A DNA stretch of 64,000 nt from Cymbidium sinense (GCA_021442155.1 CM038214.1:50536703-50600702); one strand, 5' to 3'; positions 51,201 to 63,505 are shown, counted from the first letter of the stretch. The notes: generated from the letters alone by a model not told the origin. Made by a program: numbers and translations.

Positions 51201-52531
51201 CTTTAGCATTTAGGGTTTTTATGGTTTAGGGTTTCCTTAGGGTTTAGGGTTAGTTTAGGGTCTAGGGTTTAAGGTTCATGGTTTAGGCTTTAGGGTTTAG
51301 GGTTTTTACGATTTAGTGTTTAGGGTTATAGGATTTAGGGTTTAGTGTTTGGGGTTTAGGGTTTAAGGTTTTTTAGAGTTTAGGGTTTAGGTTTTGAGTT
51401 TAAGGGTTCAGGTTTTATGGTTTAGGGTTTAGGGATTAGGGTTTAGGATTTAGGGTTTATGTTTTAGGGTTTAGGGTTTATGGTTTAGGGTTATGTGCTT
51501 AATGTTTAGAGTTTCGGGTTTAGGATTAGTTTTATGGTTTAGGATTTAGGGTTAGGATTTTTTTAAATTTTTTTAAATTTTTTTAAATTAAGTAAACTGG
51601 TAGGTTTAGGTTTATTTAGTTTATTTTTTATTTATTTTAGTTTATTTTATTATTTATTTTGATTAGGTTTATTTTTATTTTTATTTAGTTTAGTTTATTT
51701 ATTTTAGGTTTAGTTATTTTAGTTTAGGGTTTTTATTTTAGTTTATTTTTTAGGTTTAGGTATAGGTATAGGTTTAATTTTTAATTTAGTTTTATTTTTA
51801 TTTTATTTTTTAGGTTTATGTTTTATTTTTTATTTTTAGGTTTAAGTTTAAGTTTTTATTTAATTTTTTTAGGGTTAGGTTTTAGGTTTTTAGTTTAGGT
51901 TTAGATTTATTTTTAGTTTATTTTATTTAATTAGTTTAGGTTTAGGTTTAGGTTTAGCTTATTTTAGGTTTGGGTTTGGGTTTTATTTATTTTAGTTTAG
52001 GTTTGGGTTTATTTTCTTTTCATTTTAGGTTTAGGCTTTTTTTTTAGTTTAGGGTTTAGGTTTTATTTTTTATTTATTTTTAGGTTTTATTTTTTAGGTT
52101 TATTGTTTAGGTTTAGGTTCTTATTTAGTTCTTATTTTATTTTATTTTAGGTTTATTTTATTTTATTTTAGGTTTCATTTTTATTTTATTTAGGTTTTTA
52201 TTTTTTTTAGTTTAGTATAGGTCTTTAGTTATTTTATTTTATTTTAGTTTTTATTTTTTATTTTATTATTTTTAGGTTTACATTTAGGTTTTAGTTTATA
52301 TTTTTATTATATTTTATCTTGATTTAGATTTTTTTATTTATCTTTTTTTAGGTTTTATTTAGTTTAGGTTTAGGTTTTTAGATTTTTGGAGTTTAGGGTT
52401 TAGGGTTTAGGGTTTGAGATTTAGGGTTTGTGGTTTTAGGTTTTAACATTTATGGTTTTTAGGGTTTAAGGTTTGCGGTTTAGGGTTTAGGTTTTAGGTT
52501 TAGGGTTCAAGTTTTAGTTTAGGGTTTAGGG
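48291..52531 (+). repeat. TTTAGGG/T-rich array without relics
   Basis: Landmarks near 48,578, 49,186, 50,310 and 51,584 mark four spacer cycles. The first is short: it breaks off near 48,800 into heptamers. Well-preserved heptamer runs lie at 50,235-50,280 and 51,110-51,560. Confidence 0.9.
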
Positions 52532-53004
52532 TTTTTTCATTTTTTTTAATAGGAAACAAATTCAGATCCAACCTTTCTTCTTTCCATTTTATCAACCAAG
52601 TAACACACCAAGTTTTCTATGACACAAGCGTCAGCATAGATAAAAAATGAGCATGAATAGAGCAAATAAAAAACCCTAGATAATTAGAACTGCCTCTACT
52701 GTAAGGACAGTTTTGTAAGCAGTAGATTAGATCGATCGTTCTTCAATTTTCCCAATTCCCATCAGAACCACCCAGGCCTCTCGAGTAGCGGGATCCACAA
52801 TCATATCCACGATCTCTCCCACCACCACCCCCACGGCTGTAACCTCTATCACACCTCCCGCCTCCATAACCATCACTGCTCCGACCACCACCTCCATATC
52901 CACCAGCACCTCGATATCCTCCACCACCATTGTAATAACCTCCACCTTCCTCCACAACTACTGTTTGACGGTGATGTTCACGCCATTAAGGTTACGCCCA
53001 TTCT
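52532..53004 (-). pseudogene. GRP gene-end relic 9, longest open Gly-rich frame
   Basis: A 70-codon frame (52,743-52,955) reads MEEGGGYYNGGGGYRGAGGY, GGGGRSSDGYGGGRCDRGYS, RGGGGGRDRGYDCGSRYSRG and LGGSDGNWEN, ending at the family's normal stop. Upstream, NGRNLNGVNITVKQ meets a stop. Only the low-complexity tail is open and no RRM is present, so a functional protein is unlikely. Confidence 0.92.
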
Positions 53005-53743
53005 TAGGGTTTAGGTTTATTTTCTAATTTATTTAATTACTTTAAGTTAAGGTTTAGGGTTTGGGGTTAGGGTTTAGGTTTAGGGTTTAGGGTTCAGGGT
53101 TAGTTTAGGGTTTAGGGTTTAGGGTTAGTTTTATTATTTAGGGTTTAGAGTTTAGGGTTTTTTTTTTAATTAAGTAAACTGATACGTTTAGGTTTATTTA
53201 GTTTATTTTTTTTATTTTAGTTTATTTTATTTTATATTTATTTAGGTTTATTTTTTATTTTTATTTATTTTAGTTTAATTATTTTAGGTTTATTTATTTT
53301 AGTTTAGGTGTTTTTTTATTTTAGTTTATTTTTTAGGTTTATGTTTAGGTTTATGTTTATTTTTTAGTTTAGTTTTAGTTTTATTTTATTTTTTAGGAAT
53401 AGGTTTTATTTTTTATTTTTAGGTTTAGGTTTAGGTTTTTATTTTATTTCTTTAGGTTTAGATTTTAAGTTTTATTTTAGGTTTATTTTGTAAGTTTTTT
53501 TTTTAGTTTAGGTTTATGTTTAGTTTTAGTTAATTTTATTTTATTTAGTTTAAGGTTTAGGTTTAAGATTAGGTTTTATTTATTTTAGTTTAGTTTATTT
53601 TAGTTTTGGTTTATGTTTATGTTTATTTTGTTTATTTTAGGTTTAGGTTTTTTTTTAGTTTAGGGTTTAGGTTTTATTTATTATTTATTTCTAATTTAAT
53701 TTTTAGGTTTAGGATTTTATTTAGTTTTTATTTTATTTAGGGT
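53005..53743 (+). repeat. TTTAGGG tract plus T-rich spacer
   Basis: Heptamers to about 53,160, landmark TTAAGTAAACTGATACG near 53,171, T-rich spacer to the gag relic. Confidence 0.9.
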
Positions 53744-54305
53744 TTTGTGCCACCATCTTTCAAGATCTTTGATGGCAGTGGGAACCCATAATAACATTAC
53801 ATACTTTAGAGGGTTGTTGAAACAGGTGGCGACAACACACTCCTCTTCTACCTTTTTGTTAGTAGTCTGTCAGGTGTTGCATTTGATTGGTACGTCAGGC
53901 CGACCAAATTGGTGAAGACTTTCTTTGAGGAGCACCTCTTCATCAAGAGGTTTCTTTGGAGCTCGATGAGAGTGGTGGCGACCTCATTGTAGAGAAATAG
54001 AAACTCAATGAGTCTCTTATTGATTACATTCTCAGGTGGCATAACCTGAGCATGAAATGTGAACCACAACTGTCTGAATAGCATGTCATTGAGATTCTTC
54101 TCAAGAATATCCATAGCCCGGTCGCCTTCATGCTTAAGGGCTTTACCATCAAAACATTCAAGAAATTAATCAACAAGGCAACAAGCCTATAAGAGGAAGC
54201 CAAACAGTTGCCCTTTCCCAACTAATCATCTAGGCCCAAGCCACAAAAGGTGTTTGAGGAGAATCCAGGGACAGTTGTGTCATTGGATAGAGGGAAGCAG
54301 CCACT
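53744..54305 (+). pseudogene. Ty3/gypsy gag relic
   Basis: In shifting + frames: PPSFKIFDGSGNP near 53,751, SSLSGVAFDWYVRP from 53,861, then LNESLIDYILRWHNLSMKCE, PQLSE, HVIEILLKNI and KGFTIKTFKKLINKATSL. These match the order of the retrotransposon gag domain in plant Ty3 elements (capsid part). In-frame stops and at least two frame changes break it. No protease, RT or integrase follows. It ends where the segment C satellite begins. It differs in composition from the repeats on both sides. Confidence 0.85.
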
Positions 54306-54308
54306 ATC

Positions 54309-56585
54309 TTTGGGGTCCATTGCACAGGGTCCCTACATTAACTCAGATTAAATTAAACCCAATTTGATTTTCCCTAGTGGAGTTAAATCACACCCTTCTC
54401 CCTATTAGAGCCCTAAATTATATATAAACAAGTTAAGAAAATAAATCAAATTCAAAACCAACCTCTCTAGTGGAGCCAAATTAAACCAACTCGCCCAGTA
54501 GAGTGTAAATCAAAGAAATCCAACCAAACTCTTATTCCCAGTGGATACACCCCAAACAAATTTATGAAATCAAACTCAAATCCCAATTCTCAGTGAATAG
54601 CCTAAACCTGCTTCTCTAGTGGAAGGTTCATATACCCGATCCCCAACAGACTCAAGCCCATATCTGTAGCAGATATGCCTCCACATTAATTAAAACAAAA
54701 TAAATTAAAGTTGATTCGATCTTAATCTTTGGTGGATTATAGATTCTTATCCCCAGCGGATCTTCTTTCCATAATTCATATAATCAAATCAAATTTAAAC
54801 CTTATCCCCAACATATTTTCTTCTTCTATGCCCTCGACATAGACCCCTCACATGTCATGTCCAATGCATGTGTGATCCCATAGCGGATCTCCCTCCAGGT
54901 CCTTGATATGGAATTCTTATCAAATCTTATTTCTTCTCTTATGCACACCTTTAATACTTCAACCAAAAGCCTAACAATTTATTCATTCGAATTAGATCAT
55001 CTTAACTTTGTAATCAACATTTTATGAATTGTGATGGTGCAAGCTCAAACTAACTATACAATATCATGCTAAACATATTATAATGTGAATTAACACACTA
55101 TATTATATTATAATATATGATGTTATATTATAATTTGCTATAATATAATATAATGTCAACATTAGACATTAGAATCACTTAAAAGGAACAAAAACAAAAT
55201 TTTCTCAAAATATGAATAATGTTCATTTTGGATGTAAAATTTTTTTTCTATTATAAATGGTAGAAAATAGCATAATTTTGGTGTTGCTTCTTGGTGTGTA
55301 CTGTGAATTTGGCTAAATTCATCCATCTCAACCTTCAAATTATCATTTTTGTGAGTTTTGACCTAATGTGTTATAACAAAAGTAAAACATACTAAAATGT
55401 ACAATAACATTTAGTAACACACCACCATATTCATATATATATGTGAAGTTATGTTGTTATTTACATTATATTTTAATATGCTTTCATATAATATATTATC
55501 TTACATTACACCTTAAAATGAATCACTTTATGCAAAAAAATTACAAAATTTGGTTGAAAAATGAATATTTATTTTGGATGCAAAATTCCATTCTTTTGAT
55601 TAAATGACACACCATAGCAATGATGTTCCCTAAAGCTTACCATAAATTTGGCCAAATCCCATCATCTCAGCCTATAAATCATCATTTTTATGAATTATAC
55701 CAGCAAAAAATCTATTGCATCATAATATAACAAACTAAAATATGCTAAACAACAAGTAGTAATACACAATAGTTTGCTATAATGCATGATGCTACACTAT
55801 GTTATGACATCCTATTTTATAATAAAATATAACATATTATATTATATTATATTGCATATCAAATTAGAAGGAATTACTTAAAATAAAAAATCATAAAATT
55901 AGTCTAAATAATAAAAAACTATATATTTTAGTCGTATCACTTACATATTTTAAATTGAAATAATATATTATGATGCCATGCTCTACCTATTATGAATTTG
56001 GCCAAATTCCATCATTTTAAAGTCTAAATCAACATTTTTATAAACAATTCTAGTGTAGGCTTGATTACATGATTGTAAAATACTAAAAGAGTTAAAAATA
56101 CACAGAACAATATTTTATGATATATGATGTTATACTATGCTACAACATATAATATTTATTTTGAACACAAAATTTTACTTTTTAGACTACAAGTGGTGTA
56201 GCAGACCTTTGGTACTATAACCTAATTCCCACTAATTCCTACTTCAAATTTAACAAATTTCATCATTTGATTTATTAAATCAATATTTTTATGATTTATA
56301 TTAATATAGACTATAGGGAACAATACCATAATATACTAAAATATTTCAAAACATCTTACAACATCCAAAAACACATTACTACATGCTCAAATATATGATG
56401 CTACATTATACTATAATATATGGTATAATAATAAAATTTAAGGATTAGAGTTAGGGTATTGAAGTCTCTAATAGTCAAGGGAAAGTCTCTTGAAGACATT
56501 TTCTTTATCTAACATAACTATGTTAGGATTAGGTCATTCTTTAGATCTACTCCTAATGACATCTTTATTAAAGGATTAGGGTTAA
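54309..56585. repeat. Segment C: third copy of the A/T-rich block
   Basis: From GGGGTCCATTGCACA it is collinear with about 12,275-14,500 of copy A, including the four satellite units (55,010-56,440) and the run up to GACATCTTTATT. It is more diverged from A and B than they are from each other. It lacks the LINE. The right junction into telomere-like sequence is the same as in A and B. Confidence 0.9.
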
Positions 56586-56851
56586 GGGTTTAGGGTTAGG
56601 GTTTAGGGTTAGTTTAGAGTTTAGGGTTTAGGGTTAGTTTAAGGTCTAAGGTTTAGGGTTTGACATTTAAGGTTTAGGGTTTATTATTGTAGGTTTTATT
56701 ATTTAGGGTTTATGGTTTTAGGTTCTAGGGTTTAGGGTTTTGGGTTTAGGGTTTAAGATTTAGGGTTTAGGGTTTATGGTTTAGGGTTTAGTGTTTAGGG
56801 TTTAGGGTTTTTAGGGTTTAAGGTTTAAGGTTTAGGGTTTAGGGTTTAAAG
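56586..56851 (+). repeat. TTTAGGG telomere-like tract
   Basis: Heptamers and close variants between segment C and relic 10. Confidence 0.95.
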
Positions 56852-57334
56852 TTTTTTTTTAACAAAGAGAAAATTTAGATTCAATATTTCTTCTTTTTGA
56901 TTTAATCAACCAAGTAGCACCCCAAATTCTCAAGACTACATAGATAAAAAAGTGAGCACTCATAGAGAAAATCAAAAACCCTAGATAAGTAGAACTGTCT
57001 CTACTGTAAAGACATAGTTCCATAAGCAGTAGATCAGATTGACCATTCTTTAGTTTCTCTAGTTCCCATCAAAATCATCCCTGCCTCTTGAGTAGCAGGA
57101 TCCTCCATCATATCCCCGATCTCTCCCTCCACCACCACCAAAGTTGTAACCTCCATCGCTCCTCCCACCTCAATAACCACCACTGTTGTGGCCACCACCT
57201 CCATATCCATAAGCACCTCCAAATCCCCCACCATCACTACAATAATCATCTCCTCTACCTTTGCCTCCATCGCTAGATCCAGACTGAGCTTAGTTAATGG
57301 TGATGTTCCTGCCATCAAGGTTATGCCCATTCTT
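56852..57334 (-). pseudogene. GRP gene-end relic 10
   Basis: Reads NLDGRNITIN, stop (TAA), AQSGSSDGG; the tail is GGSCYSRGRDDFDGN, stop (TAG for Trp), RN, stop. The 98-codon open frame across it (57,034-57,330), rich in Val, Met and Glu, is an alternative frame of the same Gly codons and not a gene. Confidence 0.9.
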
Positions 57335-58479
57335 ATGGTTTAGGGTTAGTTTAGGGTTTAGGGTTTAGGGTTTAGAGTTTGGGGTTTAGGATTTAGGAGT
57401 GTAGGTTTTAGGGTTTAGGGTTCAAGGTTTTTTGGTTTTTGGGTTTAGGGTTTAGGGATTAGTGTTTAGTGTTTTAAGGTTTAGGATTTAAGGATTAAGG
57501 TTTAGGGTTTAGGGTTTAGGGTTTAGGGTTTACAGTTTTAGGGTTTAGGGTTGTAGGTTTAAGATTTAGGGTTTATGACTATTTTTTTAAATTAAGTAAA
57601 TCGATAGGTTTAGGTTTATTTAGTTTTATTTTTTATTTGAGTTTATTTTTTTATTTATTTGAGTTTATTTTATTTTTTTCTTTTTATTTAGGTTTATTTT
57701 AATTTTAATTTAATTTAGTTTATTTATTGTAAGTTTATTTATTTTAGTTTAGGTTTTTTATTTTAATTTATTTTTAAGGTTTAGGTTTATTTTTTAGTTG
57801 ACTTTTATTTTTATTTTATTTTAGGTTTATGTTTTATTTTTTATTTTTAGGTTTAGGTTTAGGTTGTTTTTTAGGTTTATCTTTTAGGTTTTTATTTTAG
57901 GTTTATTTTTAGGTTTATTTTGAGTTTAGTTTATTTTCTTTAGTTTAGGTTTAGGTTTAGGATTAGGTTTAGTTTATTTTAGTTTAGGTTTAGGTTTATT
58001 TTATTTGTTTATTTTATTTTTATTTTAGGTTTTGTTTTTTTTTTTAGTTTAAGGTTTAGATTTTATTTTATTTATTATTAGGTTAATTTTTCAGGTTTAG
58101 ATTTTTATTTAGTTTTTATTTTATTTTATTTTAGGTTTATTTTATTTTTATTTTAGGTTTAGTTTTTATTTTATTTAGCTTTTTTATTTTTTAGTTTAGT
58201 TTAGGGTTTTAATTATTTTATTTTAGTTTAGTTTTAATTTTTTTATTTTGTTTTGTTTTTAGGTTTAGGTTTAGGTTTTAGTTTATGTTTTTATTTTATT
58301 TTGGTTTAGGTTTTTTGATTTATTTTATTTTTAGGTTTTATTTAGTTTAGGTTTAGGTTTTTTGATTTTTAGGGTTTAGGGTTTATGGTTAGTTTAGGGT
58401 TTAGGGTTTAGGTTTAGGGTTTAGGTTTTAGGTTTAGGGTTTATGTTTTAGTTTAGGGTTTAGGATTTAGGGTTTAAGG
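57335..58479 (+). repeat. TTTAGGG tract, T-rich spacer, TTTAGGG tract
   Basis: First of three near-equal units. Tract to 57,575, landmark TTAAGTAAATCGATAGG near 57,590, spacer to 58,365, tract to relic 11. Confidence 0.93.
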
Positions 58480-58868
58480 TTTTTTTTACAATAGAGATGG
58501 TTCATATACAACATTTCTTCTTTTCAATTTCATCAACCAAATAGCACCCCAAGTTTCCTAAGACACAAGCAATGAAATACATAAAAAATGAGCACCCATA
58601 GAGTAAATCAAAATTTCTAGATATTTAGAACCAACTTTATTATAAAGACAATTCCATAACCAGTAGATGGTTCGGCTGTTCTTCAATTTCTCCAGTTCCC
58701 ACTAGAACCACACCATCATTCAGAGTAGTGGGATCTGCCATCATATCCCAGATCTCTCCCTCTGCCACCACCATTAGATACCCCATACACTGCCTTCCAC
58801 CATGCCCTCCCGCTTCGATCTAGGTGCTGGTTGGCGGTGATGTTCCCCATCAAGGTTACCGCCCATTA
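58480..58868 (-). pseudogene. GRP gene-end relic 11, shortened
   Basis: The tail DLGYDGRSHYSE, stop, WCGSSGNWRN keeps the normal terminal codons, but most of the Gly-rich middle (about 80 bases) is deleted. The gene end NGG, NLDG and NIT is shifted by indels, and the right edge is CCCATTAGGG instead of CCCATTCTTAGGG. Confidence 0.88.
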
Positions 58869-60125
58869 GGGTTTAGGGTTAGTTTAAGGTTTATGGTTTA
58901 GGGTTAGTTTAGGGTTTAGGGTTTAAGGTTTGAGGTTTATGGTTTAGGGTTTAGGGTTTAGGGTTTAGTTGTAGGTTTTAGGGCTTAGGGTTTAGGGTTT
59001 AGGGTTTAGGGTTTAGGGTTTAGGGTTTAATGTTTAGGGTTTAAGGTTTTAGGGTTTAGGGTTTAGGGTTTAGGGTTTAGGGTTTTAAGGTTTAGGGTTT
59101 AGGGTTTAGAGTTTAGGGTTGTAGATTTAGAGTTGTAGGTTTAGGGTTAGTTTTAGGTTTAGGGTTTAGGGTTTAGGGTTTTGGATTTAAGGTTTTGGGT
59201 TTTTTAAAATTAAGTAAACAAGTAGGTTTAGGTCTATTTTGTCTATTTTTTATTTATTTCAGTTTATTTCGTTATTTTATTTATTTTTAGTTTAATTTAT
59301 TTATTTTAGTTTAGTTTTTTATTTTAATTTATCTTTAGGTTAGCTTTATTTTTTAGTTGAGTTTTATTTTTCTTTTATTTTTAGGTTTAGGTTTAGATTT
59401 TTATTTTATTTATTTAGGTTGAGGTTTTATGTTTATATTTTAATTTTAATTTTATGTTTTATTTTCTAGTTTAGGTTTAGGTTTATTTTTAGTTTAGTTT
59501 ATTTTATTTAGTTTAGGTTTAGGTTTAGTTTATTTTAGGTTTTGGTTTAGTTTTTATTTATTTTAGTTTAGTTTATTTTAGTTTAGGTTTAGGTATATAT
59601 TATTTTATTTATTTTATTTTTATTTTAGGTTTACGTTTTATTTAGTTTAGGATTTAGGTCTTATTTTTTATTTATTTTTAGCATTTATTTTTAGGTTTAT
59701 TTTTAAGGTAAAGGTTTTTATTTTATTTTATTTTAGGTTTATTTTATTTTTATTTTAGGTTTAATTTTTATTTTATTTAGGTCTTTTATTTTTTTAGTTT
59801 AGTTTAGGTTTTTATATATTTTATTTTAAAGTAGTTTTATTTTATTTTTTTTCTTTTTAGGTTTAGGTTTAGGTTTAGGTTTAGGTTTTAGTTTATGTTT
59901 TTTATTTTATTATATTTTATTATTTTATTTTGGTTTTGGTTTTTTTATTTAATTTAGTTTTAGATTTTATTTAGTTTAAGTTTAGGTTTTTAGCTTTTTA
60001 GGGTTTAGCGTTTAGGGTTTAACGTTTAGGGTTTGGGGTTTATGGTTTAGTGTTTAGGGTTTAGGGTTTATAGTTTAGGTTTTTCATTTAAGGTTTAAGT
60101 TTTAGTTTAGGGTTTAGGGTTTAAG
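58869..60125 (+). repeat. TTTAGGG tract, T-rich spacer, TTTAGGG tract
   Basis: Tract to 59,190 with one of the longest near-perfect heptamer runs (58,990-59,030), landmark near 59,208, spacer to 59,995, tract to relic 12. Confidence 0.93.
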
Positions 60126-60622
60126 TTTTTTTTTAATTTTAATAGAGAACAAATTCAGATTCAACATTTCTTCTTTTCGATTTCATCAACCAAGTAGCAC
60201 CCTAAGTTTTCTAAGACAAAAGCAATGACATAGATCAAAAATGACCACCCATAGAGCAAATAAAAAACCCTAGATAACTAGAACCATCTCTACTATAAAG
60301 ACAGTTCCATAAGCAGCAGATCGGATTGACCATTATTAAATTTTTCCAGTTCCCATCACAACCACCCCCACCTCTCGAGTAGTGGGATCCGCCATCATAT
60401 TCCCGATCCCTCCATCTGCCACCTCCATGATTGTAACCTCTGTCATTCCTCCTACCTCAATAACCACTAATGCTTTGACCACCACCTCCATATCCACCAA
60501 CACCTCCATATCCCCCACCATCAATGTCAAAACTACTGCCTCTGCCTTCACCTGCACCGCTAAATCTAGACAGAGCCTAATTGACGATAATGTTCCTGCC
60601 ATCAAGGTTTTGCCCATTCTTA
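60126..60622 (-). pseudogene. GRP gene-end relic 12
   Basis: Reads NLDGRNIIVN, stop (TAG), ALSRFSGAGEGRGSSFDIDG, GGYGGVGGYGGGG and onward to GGSHYSRGGGGCDGNWKN; the natural stop is lost and the frame runs on. It is otherwise one of the least disturbed copies. Confidence 0.92.
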
Positions 60623-61787
60623 GAGTTTAGGGTTATTTTTGGGTTTAGGGTTTTGGGTTAGTTTAGGGATGAGGGTTTATAGTTTAGTGGTTAGGGTTGT
60701 AGGTTTTATATTTTAGGGTTTAGGATTTAGCGTTTAGTGTTTAGGATTTTAGGGTTTAAGGTTTAGGGTCTAGGGTTTAGGGTTTAGGGTTTAGTGTTTT
60801 AGGTTTTAGGGTTTAGGATTAAGGGTTTAGAGTTTATGATTGTAGGCTTAGGGTTATAGGTTTAGGGTTTAGGGTTAGTTTTAGGGTTTAGAGTTTCGGG
60901 TTTAGGATTTAGGATTTAAGGTATAGTTTTTTTTAAAAAAAAATCAAGTAAACTGGTAGTTTAAGTTTATTTAGTTTATTTTTTATTTATGTGAGTTTAT
61001 TTTATTTTTTATTTTTATTTAGGTTTATGTTTTATTTTTATTTAGTTTAAATTATTTATTTTAGTTTAGGTTTTTTATTTTAGTTTATCTTTTAGTTTTA
61101 GGTTTTCTTCTAGTTGTGTTTTATTTTTATTTTATTTTTTAGGTTTACATTTTATTTTGTATTTTTAGGTTTAGGTTTAGGTTTTTATTTTTATTTTTAG
61201 GTGTAGGTTTTTAGTTTTTTTTTTAGGTTTATTTTAGGTTTTATTTTTTAGTTTAGTTTAAGGTTTACTTTTCATTTATTTTATTTTTTCTAATTTAGGT
61301 TTAGGTTTAGGTTTAGTTTATTTTAGGTTTAGGTTTAGGTGTTATTTATTTTAGTTTTATTTATTTTTGTTTAGGTTCAAGTTTACTTTATTTTGTTTAT
61401 TTTGTTTTTATTCTAGGTTTAAGTTTTTCTTTAGTTTAAGGTTTAGGTTTTATTTATTTATTTTTAGGTTTTATTTTGAAGTTTGTTTTTTAGGTTTAGG
61501 TTTTTATTTAGTTTTATTTTATTTTATTTTAGGTCTATTTTAATCTAATTTTTCATTTTATTTTTATTTTATTTAGTTTTTATTTAGATTTTATTTAAGT
61601 TTTTAGATTTTTAGAGTTTAGGGTTTAGGGTTAAGGGTTTAGGGTTTGGGGTTTAGGGTTGTAGGTTTTAGCGTATAAGGTTATGGTTTTTTAATTACTT
61701 TTTATTTTTTTATTTTAAGGTTTAGGGTTTAGGGTTTATTTTTTATGTTTAGGGTTTAGGTTTTAGTTTATGGTTTAGGGTTTAAGG
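60623..61787 (+). repeat. TTTAGGG tract, T-rich spacer, short TTTAGGG tract
   Basis: Tract to 60,930, landmark TCAAGTAAACTGGTAG near 60,944, spacer to 61,610, mixed tract to relic 13. Confidence 0.93.
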
Positions 61788-62281
61788 TTTTTATTTTATT
61801 TAATAGAGAACAAATTCATATTCAACATTTATTCTTTTCGACTTCATCAACCAAGTAACACACTAAGTTTCTAGGAAACAAACGATGACATAGTTCAAAA
61901 ATGAGCATGCATAGAGCAAATAAAAAACATTAGCTAATTAGATCCGTCTCTATAGTAAAGATAAAATTCCATAAGCAGTAGATCAGATGGATCGTTCTTC
62001 AGTTTCTACAGTTCCCATTAAAACCACCCCGGCCTCTCGACTAGCGAGATCCACCATCATATCTCCGATCTCTCCCTCCACCACCACCACACCTGTAACC
62101 TCCGTTGCTCCTCGCCACCATAATCACCACTACTCCGACCACCACCTCCATATCTACTAGCACCTCCAGATCCCCACCACCACTACGATCATCGCCACCT
62201 CCACCTTCACCTTCACCGCCAGATCTAGATTGAACTTGGTAGATGGTGATGTTCTTGTCATCAAGATTCTACTCATTCTTA
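61788..62281 (-). pseudogene. GRP gene-end relic 13
   Basis: Keeps a Gln codon in NITIYQVQSRSGGEG where relics 2, 3, 10 and 12 have stops. The tail reads GGSR, stop (Tyr to TAG), SRGRGGFNGNCRN, stop. The Gly-rich middle contains indels. Confidence 0.9.
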
Positions 62282-62625
62282 GGGTTAGGTTTATAAGTTT
62301 ATTAGGTTTTTAGGTTTAGGTTTATTTTTTAATTTAATTAGTTACTTTCGGTTCAGATTTAGGGTTTGGGGTATAGGGTTTAGGATTTTATTATTTATGC
62401 TTTTAGGTTTTAGGGTTTAGGTTTAGGGTTTAGGGTTTAGGGTTTAGAGTTTTTTAGGGTTTAGGGTTAGGGTTTAGGGTTTAAGGTTATAAGTTTAGTG
62501 TTGTACGTTTAGGGTTTTGGTTTTTTTTAAATTTTTTTTTAATTTTTTTATTTTAAGGGTTTAGGGTTTAGGGTTTAGGTTTTAGGTTTAGGGTTCAAGT
62601 TTTAGTTTAGGATTTAAGATTTTTG
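62282..62625 (+). repeat. TTTAGGG-like tract, spacer missing
   Basis: Heptamers and TTTATT words only. The long T-rich spacer is absent, which brings relics 13 and 14 to about 0.84 kb apart. Confidence 0.9.
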
Positions 62626-63102
62626 GTTTTTTTTAATGAGAAAAAATTCAAGTTCAATATTTCTACTTTTGATTTCATCAACCAAGTAACATACCAAGTT
62701 TTCTAATACACAAGCGATGACATAGATAAAAAATGAGCACTCATAGAGCAAACCAAACACCCTAGATAACTAGAATCGTCTCTATTATAAAAACATAGTT
62801 CCATATCCAGCAGATCGGATCAACCGTTCTTCAATTTCTCCAATTCCCATTAGAACCACCCTGGCATTTTGAGTAGCAGGATCTAGCATCATGTCCCTGA
62901 TCTCTCCCTCTGCCACCAGCATAGCTATAACCTCTATCACTCCTCCCACTTCCATAAGCACCACTGCTCTGACCACCACCTCCATATCCACGAGCACCTC
63001 CAGATCCCCACCCTTGCATAACCACCTCCTTCACCTCCACTTCAGATCTAGATTGAGCTTGGTTTAGTGGTGTTCCTTCCATCAAGGTTCTACTCATTCT
63101 TA
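62626..63102 (-). pseudogene. GRP gene-end relic 14
   Basis: An 88-codon frame (62,831-63,097) reads LNQAQSRSEVEVKEVV, then GSGGARGYGGGGQSSGAYGS, GRSDRGYSYAGGRGRDQGHD, and ends CQGGSNGNWRN at the normal stop. The gene-end codons are shifted by one indel so that NITVN is lost, but Gln-Ala-Gln-Ser-Arg is kept. Confidence 0.92.
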
Positions 63103-63505
63103 TTATTTAGGTTTAGGTTTATTAGGTTTTAGGGTTTAAGTTTATTTTCTAATTTATTTTATTACTTTAGTTTTAAGTTTAGGGATTGGTGTTTAGGGTT
63201 TAGGGTTTATGGTTTAGGGTTTAGGGTTTAGGGTTTAGGGTTTAGTATTTCGAGTTTAGGGTTTAAGGACTTTTTGGGTTTAGGGTATAGGGTTTAGAGT
63301 TTTGGGTTTAGGGTTTTGTAGGGTTTAGGGTTTAGGGTTTAGGTTGTAGGTTTAGTGTTGTGGGGTTAGGGTTTAGTGCTAGTTTTAGGGTTGGGTTCTT
63401 TTTTATTTTTTTTGTATTTATTTGTTTTTAGGGTTTAGGATTTAGGGTTTAGGGTTTAGGTTTTAGGTTTGTGGTTCAAGTTTTAGTTTAGGGTTTAGGG
63501 TTTTT
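63103..63505 (+). repeat. TTTAGGG-like tract, spacer missing
   Basis: Heptamer-derived tract between relics 14 and 15. As in 62,282-62,625 the T-rich spacer is absent. Confidence 0.9.

Noticed and set aside
52743..52955. A functional small Gly-rich peptide gene from relic 9
   Set aside because: The frame is open only because of the low-complexity tail; there is no RRM, no promoter evidence, and sister copies carry stops.
57034..57330. Val/Met/Glu-rich frames across the GRP relics (also at 23,070, 47,952, 60,336 and others)
   Set aside because: They are the shifted reading of Gly codons (GGT GGT read as GTG GTG); the frame with the family motifs is the other one.
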